23,228 bases of DNA from JAEUPI01 sp035499355 (GCA_035499355.1 DATJYZ010000045.1:1-23228), one strand, 5' to 3'. Counted from the first letter of the stretch, positions 1 through 8,128 are shown. Numbers and translations are program-made. The notes: a model not told the origin generated them from the sequence alone.

Positions 1-2
1 AC

Positions 3-1067
3 GGCGTCGAGAGCTACGTCGACGTCGACAAGAACAGCGCCGCGCGCTTCGGCATCACGGCCGCTGACGTCGACAACGCGCTGTACGACGCCTTCGGCCA
101 GCGCGCGGTCAGCACGATCTACGCCGACATCAACCAGTACAAGGTCATCATGGAGTGGGCGCCCGGCTACACGCTGGGGCCCACCGCGCTGGCCGACCTC
201 TACGTACCCGCGCGCGCGCGCGGCGCGGTGGCCGGCGCGTCGGCCAATCCGGGCCAGCGCGATGCCTCCACCGCGTCGCCGTTGAGCCAGCAGACCAACA
301 CGATGGTGCCGCTGACCGCCATCGCGCGCTTTCGCGAGGGCGCGGCGCCGACCTCGGTGCAACACCAGGACACCGAGATCGCGACCACCATCTCGTTCAA
401 CCTCGGCGACGGCGTGTCGCTCGGCCAGGCCCAGGAGGCGCTGTTGCAGGCCCAGGCCAACATCGGCATGCCGGTCAATGTGCGCGGCGCGTTCGCCGGC
501 ACGGCGCTCAACTTCCAGCAGTCGCAGGGGCAGCAGCTGTGGCTCATTCTGGCCGCGCTGGCAGTGATCTACATCGTGCTCGGCGTGCTCTACGAAAGCC
601 TGATCCACCCGGTGACCGTGCTGTCGACGCTGCCGTCGGCCGGCGTTGGCGCGGTGCTGGCCCTGCTGCTGCTGCGCATGGAGTTCAGCGTGATCGCGCT
701 GATCGGCGTGTTCCTGCTGATCGGTATCGTCAAGAAGAACGCGATCCTGATCATCGACTTCGCGCTCGAGGCCGAGCGCGCGCGCGGCCTCACGCCGATT
801 GCCGCGGTGCGCGAGGCCTGCCTGCTGCGGTTCCGGCCGATCCTGATGACCACGCTGGCGGCGGGCCTCGGCGTGCTGCCGCTGGCGATCGGCTTCGGCG
901 AAGGCTCCGAGCTACGCCAGCCGCTGGGCATCGCGATCATCGGCGGCCTCGTCGCGAGCCAGCTGCTGACGCTGCTGACGACCCCGGTGGTCTACGTGCT
1001 GCTCGATCGGCTGCGCCGGCGCCGGCCCGACGAATTCCTGCTGAGCCGGGCTGCCCATGCCGCGTGA
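3..1067 (+). CDS. RND efflux pump permease, MdtB/MdtC type (3' part)
   Basis: This is the C-terminal 354 residues of an inner-membrane proton-driven RND (HAE1) multidrug pump. The reading frame is already open at base 3, so the gene begins before the window; the Met at 150 is internal. The first visible residues (VDNALYDAFGQR...STIY) are the periplasmic docking/porter region typical of MdtB/MdtC. They are followed by the last transmembrane bundle, including YIVLGVLYES, STLPSAGVGA, IGIVKKNAILIIDFA and the conserved LRFRPILMTT segment. The TM4 proton-relay aspartates lie outside the window. It overlaps the downstream outer-membrane factor by 11 bases, so the two are cotranscribed and very probably form one tripartite pump; an adaptor gene would be expected upstream. 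MdtB versus MdtC cannot be separated from this fragment. Confidence 0.93.
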   Translation, partial: GVESYVDVDKNSAARFGITAADVDNALYDAFGQRAVSTIYADINQYKVIMEWAPGYTLGPTALADLYVPARARGAVAGASANPGQRDASTASPLSQQTNTMVPLTAIARFREGAAPTSVQHQDTEIATTISFNLGDGVSLGQAQEALLQAQANIGMPVNVRGAFAGTALNFQQSQGQQLWLILAALAVIYIVLGVLYESLIHPVTVLSTLPSAGVGAVLALLLLRMEFSVIALIGVFLLIGIVKKNAILIIDFALEAERARGLTPIAAVREACLLRFRPILMTTLAAGLGVLPLAIGFGEGSELRQPLGIAIIGGLVASQLLTLLTTPVVYVLLDRLRRRRPDEFLLSRAAHAA

Positions 1068-2532
1068 CACCGCCGCCCACCCGACGGCTCGTGCGCGGCG
1101 CGGCGCGCTGTCGCTCGCCGTGCTGCTGTCGGCCGCCGCCTGCACGTCGATGGTTCCGACCTACCAGCGGCCCGACGTCGCGATGCAGGCGGTGTCGTTC
1201 AAGGAGGCACCGAGCACGCCCGGCTGGAACGCCGCCACGCCAGCCGACGAGCAGGCACGCGGCCGCTGGTGGCTGCCATTCGGCGACGCCACGTTGAACG
1301 AGCTGTTGCCGCAGGTCGAGGTGTCGAACCAGAACGTCGCCGCCGCGGTGGCCCGCTATGCGGCGGCGCAGGCGCTGGTAGCCGGTCAGCAGGCGCAGCT
1401 GAAGCCCCAGGTGCAGCTGACGGCCAGCGCCACCCGATCGGGCGTCGGCATCAACACGTCCGGTGGCGTGGCCACGACCGGTGGCGTCTCGGTGAGCCCC
1501 ACGGTCACCACGCTGCGGGCCGCGGTCAACGCAAGCTGGGAGCTCGACGTGTGGGGCCGCCTGCGCGCGGGCGTTGAGCAGGCTCAGGCCAGCGCCCAGG
1601 CGAGCGCGGCAGACCTCGCTGGCGCCAAGCTGTCGGCGCAGTCGGCACTGGCCACCGCGTACTTCAACCTGCGCGAAGCCGACGCCGAGCTGGCGCTGTT
1701 GCGCGACACAGTGGCTGCGTACGAGCGCAGCCTGCAGATCACCGACAACCGCTATGCCGCCGGCCAGGCCGCGCGCACCGACGTGCTGCAGGCGCAGACG
1801 CAGTTGGCCACCACCCGTGCGCAGGTGGCGGCACTGGCGATCCAGCGCCAGCAGTTCGAGCATGCGATCGCGGTGCTGCTCGGCAAGGCGCCGGCCGACT
1901 TCGCGCTCGCGGCCGCGCCGTGGACGGCCACGGTGCCCGACATCCCCGCGACGCTGCCGTCGGAACTGCTGCAGCGCCGGCCCGACATCGCGTCGGCCGA
2001 ACGCGCGGTGGCAGCCGCCAACGCCGGCATCGGCGTGGCGCGTGCCGCGTACTACCCGAGCCTGTCGCTCGGTGCCACCGCAGGCACCTCGGGCGTGCGC
2101 TTCGTCGACCTGTTCGATGCCGCCAATACGCTGTGGTCGCTCGGCCTGTCGCTGGCGCAGGTGCTGTTCGACGGCGGCGCGCTCGACGCTGCGTTGAAGA
2201 ACGCCGAGGCCAGCCGCGACGTGACGATCGCCACCTACCGCCAGACCGTGCTCACCTCGTTCCAGTCGGTGGAAGACCTGCTGGTGCAACGGCGTGGACA
2301 GTCCGAGCAGCTGGCGTTGCTGCAGCAGGCGTCGGCGGCCGCCGACCTCACCGAACAGCAGGTGCTCAACCGCTATCGCGTCGGCCAGGTCAGCTACACC
2401 GACGTCGTGACCGCGCAGACCAGCGCGCTCACCGCGCGCCGCAGCGTCGTGCAGCTGCAGGTGGGCCTGCAGGCCAACGCGATCGCGCTGGTGCAGGCGC
2501 TCGGTGGCGGCTGGAGCGCCGAGACGCACTGA
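1057..2532 (+). CDS. NodT-family outer-membrane efflux lipoprotein
   Basis: A 491-residue TolC/OprM-like outer-membrane channel that would complete the RND pump encoded just upstream. The N-terminus has basic residues, a hydrophobic stretch and a lipobox (LSAAAC) with the lipidated Cys near residue 29, as in NodT-family factors. The body shows two repeats of an outer-membrane efflux domain: the first around WWLPFGDATLNELL and ASWELDVWGRLRAGVEQA, the second from LLQRRPDIASAERAVAAANAGIGVARAAYYPSLSL onward with QVLFDGGALDAAL. Length is normal for the family. The ATG start overlaps the permease gene by 11 bases, indicating translational coupling. It converges on the acyl-CoA dehydrogenase gene with only 24 bases between, and no clear intrinsic terminator is seen there. 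Confidence 0.94.
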   Translation: MPRDTAAHPTARARRGALSLAVLLSAAACTSMVPTYQRPDVAMQAVSFKEAPSTPGWNAATPADEQARGRWWLPFGDATLNELLPQVEVSNQNVAAAVARYAAAQALVAGQQAQLKPQVQLTASATRSGVGINTSGGVATTGGVSVSPTVTTLRAAVNASWELDVWGRLRAGVEQAQASAQASAADLAGAKLSAQSALATAYFNLREADAELALLRDTVAAYERSLQITDNRYAAGQAARTDVLQAQTQLATTRAQVAALAIQRQQFEHAIAVLLGKAPADFALAAAPWTATVPDIPATLPSELLQRRPDIASAERAVAAANAGIGVARAAYYPSLSLGATAGTSGVRFVDLFDAANTLWSLGLSLAQVLFDGGALDAALKNAEASRDVTIATYRQTVLTSFQSVEDLLVQRRGQSEQLALLQQASAAADLTEQQVLNRYRVGQVSYTDVVTAQTSALTARRSVVQLQVGLQANAIALVQALGGGWSAETH

Positions 2533-2556
2533 GCCGTGTCCTCGCGGCGCAGCCTC

Positions 2557-3840
2557 TCAGGCCGGCGAGCGCCTGGGCCCCATGTAGCCGAACAGGTGCC
2601 CCGCCACCTTGCGCATCTGGATCTCCTCGGAGCCTTCGGTGATGCGATAGCGGCGGTGATGGCGATAGATGTGCTCGAACGGCTTGTGGCGCGAATAGCC
2701 GATGCCGCCATGCACCTGCATCGCACGATCGGCGGCCTCGCAGCACAGGCGATTGGCCCAGTAGTTGCACATCGAGACCTTGTCCGACAGCCGGCGCTCG
2801 ACTTCGGGCTTCGGGCACTGGTCCATCTGCCACGCCGTCTGGCGGATGAGCAGGCGCAGCATCTCGATCTGCGTGGCCAATTCGACCAGCGGAAACTGGA
2901 TGCCCTGGTTGCGCGCCAGTTCCTCGCCGAACGGCTTGCGCGTACGCGCGTACACCACGCTCTCGCGCACGCAGTAGTCGGCCGCGCCGAGGCTCGAGGC
3001 GGCCTGGCGGATGCGGTTCTCGTGCACGAAGTGCTGCGCCACCGCCAGGCCGGCGTCGGGCGATCCGAGCAGCGCCTCGTCGGCGACCCACACCGCGGTG
3101 AAGCTGACCCGCGGATGGTCGGTCGGCATGTTGAAGGTCCACAGGTACTCCTCGACCCGCACGCCGTCGGCGTCGGCCGGCACCAGGAAGGCGCTGATGC
3201 CGCGCGCGTCGCCCGCCACGCCGCTGGTGCGCGCGAACACCAGGCAGTGCGTCGCGGTGTGCATGCCGGTGGTCCACATCTTCTCGCCGTCGATGCGCCA
3301 GCCGGGTCGGCCGCCGCGCGACTCGCGCACCGCGCGCGTCTCCATGTGCGTGGCATCCGACCCGTGCTGCGGCTCGGTGAGGCCGAACGCCATGCGCCTG
3401 CTCTCGTCGAGCAGGCCCGGGATGAACGCCTCGCGCTGCACCGGCGTGCCGAAATCGCGCATCACCAGCACCAGCGGATGGTTGGCGACGATCGAATGCT
3501 CGGTCTGCAGGTCATTGTGCAATCCGAGGCCTTTGGCGGCCAGGTGTTCGCGGATCACCGCCATCCACAGGTGGCTGCCGTCGCGGCCGCCGTACTCGCG
3601 CGGCAGCGCGAAGCGCAGGTGGCCTGCCGCGTCGGCGCGGCGCCGCGCCTCGCGCAGCAACGCCTCCCACTCGGGGCGCGGCAGGCCCTGGTGGTCGAAG
3701 TCGGTGCGCGCCCATTCGCGCCGGTGATCGAAGAAGCGCTCGTTGTCGTGCTGCGCCTGCAGCGGAGCGATCTCGCGCGCGACGAAGGCGTCGAGCTCGG
3801 CCAGGTACGCGGTCAGCTCGACCGGCAGGTTGAAGTCCAT
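2557..3840 (-). CDS. Acyl-CoA dehydrogenase, LvaC/ACAD11-like
   Basis: A 427-residue FAD-dependent acyl-CoA dehydrogenase family protein. The FAD/substrate loop FGLTEPQHGSDATHM is at about 152-166, followed by the middle beta-domain (DGEKMWTTG), the C-terminal helical bundle with QVHGGIGYSRHKPFEH (375-390), and RYRITEGSEEIQMRKVAG (398-414), which includes the adenine-binding TEGSEE stretch. I chose the ATG at 3840 because AAGGAG lies just upstream and homology begins there; the open frame continues further without family resemblance. It is the last gene of a three-gene run (kinase, DUF6285-type protein, ACAD) with gaps of only 4 bases. In lvaABC of Pseudomonas putida the equivalent ACAD removes phosphate from a 4-phosphoacyl-CoA to give an enoyl-CoA. 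That role here is inferred from gene order; an ordinary dehydrogenase is the alternative. Confidence 0.92.
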   Translation of the reverse strand: MDFNLPVELTAYLAELDAFVAREIAPLQAQHDNERFFDHRREWARTDFDHQGLPRPEWEALLREARRRADAAGHLRFALPREYGGRDGSHLWMAVIREHLAAKGLGLHNDLQTEHSIVANHPLVLVMRDFGTPVQREAFIPGLLDESRRMAFGLTEPQHGSDATHMETRAVRESRGGRPGWRIDGEKMWTTGMHTATHCLVFARTSGVAGDARGISAFLVPADADGVRVEEYLWTFNMPTDHPRVSFTAVWVADEALLGSPDAGLAVAQHFVHENRIRQAASSLGAADYCVRESVVYARTRKPFGEELARNQGIQFPLVELATQIEMLRLLIRQTAWQMDQCPKPEVERRLSDKVSMCNYWANRLCCEAADRAMQVHGGIGYSRHKPFEHIYRHHRRYRITEGSEEIQMRKVAGHLFGYMGPRRSPA

Positions 3841-3844
3841 GGTG

Positions 3845-4243
3845 CTATCGCTCCTTGTGCTGCACGGCAGCGGCCTGATGCCGCGCGTAGGTGTCGTAGC
3901 CCGGCTGGTCGACCGCCAGCTTGTCGAGCGTGATCTGCCACAGCGCATCGGTCAGCCCCGGCGTCTCGAGGGTCATGGCGCCGCTGGCGATGCGCCCGCA
4001 CAGCGCGTGGTTCAGCTGCGCGACGTCGGTGGCCGCATCGGCCGCGAGCAGCGCCGCCAGCGCGGCCTGCTCGCGCTGCTGCGCGGCCGGGGCCAGCGCG
4101 AGCTGCCGGCGCACGATGTCGAGCGCGTTGGCGGCCACGCGCGCGTGGTACGCCGCCGTGCCGGTGGTCGACGGCACCACCTGCTCGCGCAGGAACGACG
4201 CCACCGCGTCGAGCAGTTCGTCGGGAGTCGGATGGTCCTGCAT
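3845..4243 (-). CDS. DUF6285-type small protein, LvaB-like
   Basis: A 132-residue soluble, mostly helical protein starting MQDHPTPDELLDAVASFLRE, a beginning typical of DUF6285 proteins. It has no signal peptide or membrane segment. It sits between the APH-type phosphotransferase (stop 4 bases before its start) and the acyl-CoA dehydrogenase (starts 4 bases after its stop). No good ribosome binding site precedes the ATG, so translation is probably coupled to the kinase gene. In the P. putida levulinate pathway the small LvaB protein is needed for activity of the LvaA kinase. The equal position and similar size suggest the same helper role here, which is inference. No catalytic residues can be recognised. 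Confidence 0.8.
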   Translation of the reverse strand: MQDHPTPDELLDAVASFLREQVVPSTTGTAAYHARVAANALDIVRRQLALAPAAQQREQAALAALLAADAATDVAQLNHALCGRIASGAMTLETPGLTDALWQITLDKLAVDQPGYDTYARHQAAAVQHKER

Positions 4244-4247
4244 CGCG

Positions 4248-5237
4248 TCAACGCGGCGCCAACAGGGTCAGCAGGTCGATTTCCGACTCCGACGCGCGGC
4301 GGCCGATCACGGCCTTCTCGAGATCGCGCTCGTGGCCCGTCCGCCAGGCTTGCAGCATCGTCTCGCAGACGACGCCCCACTTCAACGTGCCGAGCACCTC
4401 CCAGTGGCGCACGCGCTGCGCATCGACCCGACCGCCCGCGGCTTCGTAGCCGGCGAACAGATCGTCGCGGGTGCCGAAGCCGCCCACCGGCAACTCGCCG
4501 GCGCCGAACCGCCACGCGTTGACGCAAATCCAGCCGAGGTCCTCCATCGGGTCGCCGAGGTGAGCCAGCTCCCAGTCAAGCACGCCCACCAGGCCGCGCT
4601 CGTCGACCATCAGGTTGCCGTTGCGAAAGTCGCCATGCACCGGCACCGGCCTCGGCGCGTCGCCCGGGTCGTGCGCGCGCAGCCACTGGAACGCGAGCTC
4701 GAACACCGGCCGTGCGGTGGCGTGTCCGCGGTGCACCTCGAGCTGCAGCGCCAGCTCGGCGCGCGGCCCGCCGACGCGCAGCGCCGGCAGACCCTGGGTC
4801 GGCAATGCATGGATGCGCGCCAGCGCTTCGCCGCACTGCCGTGCCAGCACGCGCCGCGCCACCGCGAAGCGCGCGTCACGCACGATGCGGCGCCCGAGCG
4901 TCTCGCCGTGCAGGTGCTCCATCACGAAGCCGGTACCGAGCGCATCCTCGGGGCGCAGCACGTGGCGGATCGCCGGCGCCGGCACGCCACCCGCGCGCGC
5001 CGCCGCGATCAGCTGCGCCTCGGCATCGAGGCCGGCCGACAGGCGGCCGCGGGTGGTGCCACCTGACGGCGCGCGGCGCAGGACCAATGGCACGCCGCCG
5101 AGCTCGAAAGCCCAGGTCTGCTGGCTGGCACCGCCGGACAGCCGTCGAGCCCCGGTGACCTCGCCACCGCCGGGCACGATCGCACCAGCGAGACGCTGCA
5201 GCCCCGCCGTGATGTGCGCCGCGTCGTCACTGGACAC
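4248..5237 (-). CDS. APH-fold phosphotransferase, LvaA/ACAD11-kinase-like
   Basis: A 329-residue aminoglycoside-phosphotransferase-fold kinase. The N-lobe has RRLSGGASQQTWAFEL (about 31-46) and LVLRR with the ATP-site lysine replaced by Arg, as is common in this branch. The catalytic loop VHGDFRNGNLMV holds D203 and N208, and LDWELAHLGDP holds the metal-binding D221. The family groups with the kinase half of ACAD10/ACAD11 and with LvaA, which phosphorylate 4-hydroxyacyl-CoAs, rather than with antibiotic-resistance enzymes. No ATG exists before residue 100. I chose the GTG at 5237 because GAGG lies 9 bases upstream; a second GTG at 5252, overlapping the stop of the truncated receptor gene, is possible. 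First gene of the kinase/DUF6285/ACAD unit. Confidence 0.9.
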   Translation of the reverse strand: MSSDDAAHITAGLQRLAGAIVPGGGEVTGARRLSGGASQQTWAFELGGVPLVLRRAPSGGTTRGRLSAGLDAEAQLIAAARAGGVPAPAIRHVLRPEDALGTGFVMEHLHGETLGRRIVRDARFAVARRVLARQCGEALARIHALPTQGLPALRVGGPRAELALQLEVHRGHATARPVFELAFQWLRAHDPGDAPRPVPVHGDFRNGNLMVDERGLVGVLDWELAHLGDPMEDLGWICVNAWRFGAGELPVGGFGTRDDLFAGYEAAGGRVDAQRVRHWEVLGTLKWGVVCETMLQAWRTGHERDLEKAVIGRRASESEIDLLTLLAPR

Positions 5238-5248
5238 CGCGGCGGACC

Positions 5249-5569
5249 TCACTCGGCGGTGATCTTGCGCTCGGCGATCACCCGGCCCCAGGTCCTGGAC
5301 TCGTGCGCGATGGTGCCGCCGGCGCCGGGCTTGTTGTCGACGACCACCGGCGTGCCGAGGTTGTCGGCCAGTTTCTTGGCGACGATGCGCGCCGCGTGGT
5401 CGGCGGCGCCGCCGGCCTCGAAGCCGACCACGATGGCCAGCGGCTTCTTCGGTACGTCTCTCGGCGTGTCCTGCGTGGCGGCGATTCCCGACGCGGCGAG
5501 CAGCGCCACGGCGGTGACGAACGATGGCATCGACAGGCGCATGACGGCTTGCAGCAGGAGGTGCTGCAT
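5249..5569 (-). pseudogene. Internally deleted Bug-type receptor (TctC family) remnant
   Basis: A 106-codon open frame that joins the two ends of a Bug/TctC periplasmic solute receptor. Residues 1-32 are a signal peptide ending near SGIAATQ. The next part (KKPLAIVVGFEAGGAADHAARIV, then GTPVVVDNKPGAGGTIAHE) matches the first strand, helix and ligand loop of these receptors. It then passes directly into TWGRVIAERKITAE, which resembles the extreme C-terminus of the same family. Bug proteins are usually about 300-330 residues, so some 200 central residues are missing while the frame stays open. The product cannot fold as a normal two-lobed receptor, hence the pseudogene call. An alternative ATG lies at 5542. 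Its stop overlaps the possible GTG start of the kinase gene, so transcription may still run through it. Confidence 0.72.
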
Positions 5570-5635
5570 CGTGGCACGCCGCGGGCGCCGCGCCCATCCG
5601 CGCTGACCCTGCGGCTGGCGCGTCGCGGCCCGACG

Positions 5636-7297
5636 CTAGCGCGTCAGGATCTCGGTCGGCGCCGAGCCGGTGATGATGGTTTCCTTGAACAGCGACGGCC
5701 GGAACGTCTGCGCCAGCGAGGCCGGCGCGTCCATCGCCCACAGCGCGATCGCACGCGCGCTCATCGGCTTGGCGAACAAGTAGCCCTGCAGCTCGTCGCA
5801 GCCGAGCTGCACCAGCAGGTCGCGCTGCGCCGGCGTCTCCACGCCTTCGGCCACCACGCGCAGGCCGAGCGTGCGCGCCATCGTCAGCACCGCCTCGACG
5901 ATCGCGCGCGCGTCGTGGTCCTGCACCATGTCGACGATGAAGGCGCGGTCGATCTTGAGCTCCTGCGCCGGCAGGCGGCGCAGCGTGGCCAGGCTCGAGT
6001 GGCCGGTGCCGAAGTCGTCGATCGACACGTGCACACCGATCTTGCCCAGCCGCGCGAACGCGCGCCGGGTGACCTGGGTGTCCTCCATCGCCACCGACTC
6101 GGTGATCTCGCAGGTGAAGCGGTTCGGCTGCAGGCCGTGGCTGCGCAGGCCCGTTTCGAGCCGGCGCGCGAAGTCGTCCTGCCGCATCTGGAAGCCCGAC
6201 ACGTTGATCGCCACGCGCATGCGCAGCCCGGCCTTGCGCCACAGCGCGGCCTGATCGAGCGCGGCTTCGAGCACCCAGTTGCCGAGCGGCTCGATCAGGC
6301 CGTGTTTCTCGGCGATCGGGATGAAGCGTGCCGGGCTCACCATGCCCATCGTCGGGTGCTTCCAACGCAGCAAGGCTTCGACCGCGGTCACCTGCAGGCT
6401 CGACGCATCGATCTTCGGCTGGTACACGAGCTCGAGCTCCTTGCGCGTCATGGCCTGGCGCAGGTCCTGCGCGATGCGCTGCTCCTCGCGCTGCTCGGTC
6501 TCGATGCGCGGGTCGAACAGCGCGTGCGAGCCGCCGCCCGCGCGCTTGACCGAGCGCATCGCCGCCGCGGCGCGATGGATCAGCTGCGCGCTGCTGCCGT
6601 GTTTGGGAAACAACGCCATGCCCACCGAGAGGCCGGCCGCGAAGCGCTGGCCGTCGAGCGCGACGCCGCCGGCCAGCGTGTCGGCCGCCCGCCGCGCCAG
6701 CAGCTCGCAGGTGGCCGCATCGGCGTTGAGCCAGATCGCGAACTCGTCGCCGGCCATGCGGCACATCGGCACACGCGGGCCGCACACCTCGCGCAGCTGC
6801 TTGGCCGCCGCCGCCAGCACCTTGTCGCCTAGGGCGTGGCCGTGGCCTTCGTTGACCAGGCGGAAACCGTCGAGCCCGGCGTACAGCAGCGCGCCGGAGC
6901 GACCGTTGCCTTGGTCGGTGTCGAGGGCGTGCGCCAACGCGGCCTCGAACGCCTCGCGCGTCATCGAGCCGGTGACCGCGTCGATCGCCGCGGCCGTGCC
7001 CCTGGGTGCGGCAGCGGGTCGCGTGGCACGCAGTCGGCCACGTACCGCCCAGCCGACGCCGGCCCCGACGAGACCGATGACGATGGCCAGCAGGGCGTAC
7101 AGCTGAATGTGGGTGACGGAAGACAGGATGGGCTCCTCGAGCGCACGCGACACGCGCGCGCACGTCAAGGCTCCATCTTCGGCCGGCCGTGGCCGGCGCT
7201 GCGCGTGGAATAGCGCGCTTTGCGCCGCCAATTCGGCGCCGGGCCGCCGTCGTCGCGACGCAGCGCGCGTGTCGGGCCGCCGCGTGCCAGCCGGCAT
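5636..7297 (-). CDS. GGDEF/EAL cyclic-di-GMP turnover protein
   Basis: A membrane-anchored cyclic-di-GMP enzyme. One transmembrane helix (LYALLAIVIGLVGAGVGWAV, about 67-86 counted from 7297) is followed by a GGDEF domain whose signature is RMAGDEF (180-186, first Gly replaced by Ala) and an EAL domain with key residues present: EALLRW (E308), NVSGFQ, CEITES, SIDDFGTGHSS (D427, D428), K448 and VAEGVET (E484). Phosphodiesterase activity is likely. Cyclase activity is possible, since AGDEF enzymes with activity are known (VCA0965). The start is unsure: 7297 is the first ATG, but residues 1-57 look non-coding and Arg-rich. GAGGAG stands 6 bases before a CTG at 7126, just ahead of the membrane helix; a GTG at 7153 is another option. 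Confidence 0.92.
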   Translation of the reverse strand: MPAGTRRPDTRAASRRRRPGAELAAQSALFHAQRRPRPAEDGALTCARVSRALEEPILSSVTHIQLYALLAIVIGLVGAGVGWAVRGRLRATRPAAAPRGTAAAIDAVTGSMTREAFEAALAHALDTDQGNGRSGALLYAGLDGFRLVNEGHGHALGDKVLAAAAKQLREVCGPRVPMCRMAGDEFAIWLNADAATCELLARRAADTLAGGVALDGQRFAAGLSVGMALFPKHGSSAQLIHRAAAAMRSVKRAGGGSHALFDPRIETEQREEQRIAQDLRQAMTRKELELVYQPKIDASSLQVTAVEALLRWKHPTMGMVSPARFIPIAEKHGLIEPLGNWVLEAALDQAALWRKAGLRMRVAINVSGFQMRQDDFARRLETGLRSHGLQPNRFTCEITESVAMEDTQVTRRAFARLGKIGVHVSIDDFGTGHSSLATLRRLPAQELKIDRAFIVDMVQDHDARAIVEAVLTMARTLGLRVVAEGVETPAQRDLLVQLGCDELQGYLFAKPMSARAIALWAMDAPASLAQTFRPSLFKETIITGSAPTEILTR

Positions 7298-7423
7298 CGA
7301 CCCACAGCTCGCCGCCGACTGCCGCGTTGGCGAGCATGAAGCAGATCGCGTCGGCTATTCTCCCATTCCGACTCCGCCCCAACGCGCGAAGCGTGCGCGG
7401 CCGGCAGTGTAGTGGCCCGCCGC
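7298..7423. other. Intergenic stretch upstream of the GGDEF/EAL gene
   Basis: No intact gene is seen here. The stretch 7320-7385 is a little less GC-rich than its surroundings and may hold the promoter of the minus-strand GGDEF/EAL gene, but I cannot point to convincing -35/-10 boxes. On the minus strand, 7361-7278 reads as a short frame (ending GGELWVDAGWHA) that resembles the C-terminal tail of an SDR dehydrogenase; see findings. Confidence 0.35.
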
Positions 7424-8128
7424 CTACGACAGCCCGGTCACCGGAATGGCGGCACCGTGGATGGCCCGTGCCGCGTCCGACGCCAGGAAGCGGATCACGC
7501 CGGCCAGATCGTGCGGCGCGACCCACTTCGCCGGGTCGACGCCGGGCATCGCGCGGCGGTTCTCCGGCGTGTCGATCACCGTCGGCAGCACGCAGTTGAC
7601 GTTGATGCCGCGCTCGCGCAGCTCGGCGGCCATCGCCTCGGTGAGGCGGATCACCACCGCCTTGGACGCGGTGTACGCGCCCATCTGCGCGGCGCCCTTC
7701 TGGGCGCTGAACGCACCGACGTTGATCACCTTGCCGCCGCCGAGTTCCAGCATGCGCGGCACCGCCGCCTGCACCGCGTGCAGCAACGAGCGCGCGTTGA
7801 GGTCGAACAGGAAGTTCCAGGTCGCATCGCTGGTCTCGTGCACCGCCTCGCCCATGCGAAAACCGCCGGCGAGGTTGCACAGCACGTCGAGGCGGCCGAA
7901 GCGATCGACGGCCGATTGCACCGCGTGCCGGGCTTGCTCCTGCTCGAGCAGGTTGGCGGCGACCAGCAGCTGCGCCGGCGTGTCGGTGCCGAATGCGCCG
8001 GCCAACGCATCGGCGCGCAGGTCGACCAGCACCAGGCGATCACCACCTTCAGCGAACGCCTGGGCCACCGCGCGGCCGAGGTTGCCCGCAGCTCCGGTGA
8101 TCATCACGACACGGGATTGCGACGCCAT
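7424..8128 (-). CDS. Short-chain dehydrogenase/reductase (SDR)
   Basis: A 234-residue classical SDR oxidoreductase with a Rossmann fold. The cofactor loop TGAAGNLG is at 11-18, an acidic residue after strand 2 (LVLVDLR, D36) favours NAD, CNLAGGF is at 84-90, and the catalytic YTASK places Tyr152 and Lys156. The position that normally carries the catalytic Ser is Ala139 (VINVGAF), a variant that recurs in one SDR branch. The substrate is unknown. The ATG at 8128 is preceded by a strong GGAGG. It lies 30 bases after the DASS carboxylate carrier on the same strand, so the two are probably cotranscribed and the enzyme may act on an imported acid or its product. Confidence 0.92.
   Translation of the reverse strand: MASQSRVVMITGAAGNLGRAVAQAFAEGGDRLVLVDLRADALAGAFGTDTPAQLLVAANLLEQEQARHAVQSAVDRFGRLDVLCNLAGGFRMGEAVHETSDATWNFLFDLNARSLLHAVQAAVPRMLELGGGKVINVGAFSAQKGAAQMGAYTASKAVVIRLTEAMAAELRERGINVNCVLPTVIDTPENRRAMPGVDPAKWVAPHDLAGVIRFLASDAARAIHGAAIPVTGLS

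Noticed and set aside
2536..3933. 465-codon plus-strand frame opposite the acyl-CoA dehydrogenase
   Set aside because: Composition is shadow-like, while the minus-strand frame has full ACAD motifs and a good ribosome site.
4248..5237. Aminoglycoside resistance gene
   Set aside because: The APH fold is present, but the operon with DUF6285-type protein and ACAD and the LvaA/ACAD11-like wording point to acyl-CoA metabolism.
4248..7880. 1210-codon open frame on the minus strand
   Set aside because: Only its last 329 codons (from the GTG at 5237) have protein-like composition and motifs; the rest is an antisense or shifted reading of the Bug remnant, the GGDEF/EAL and SDR genes.
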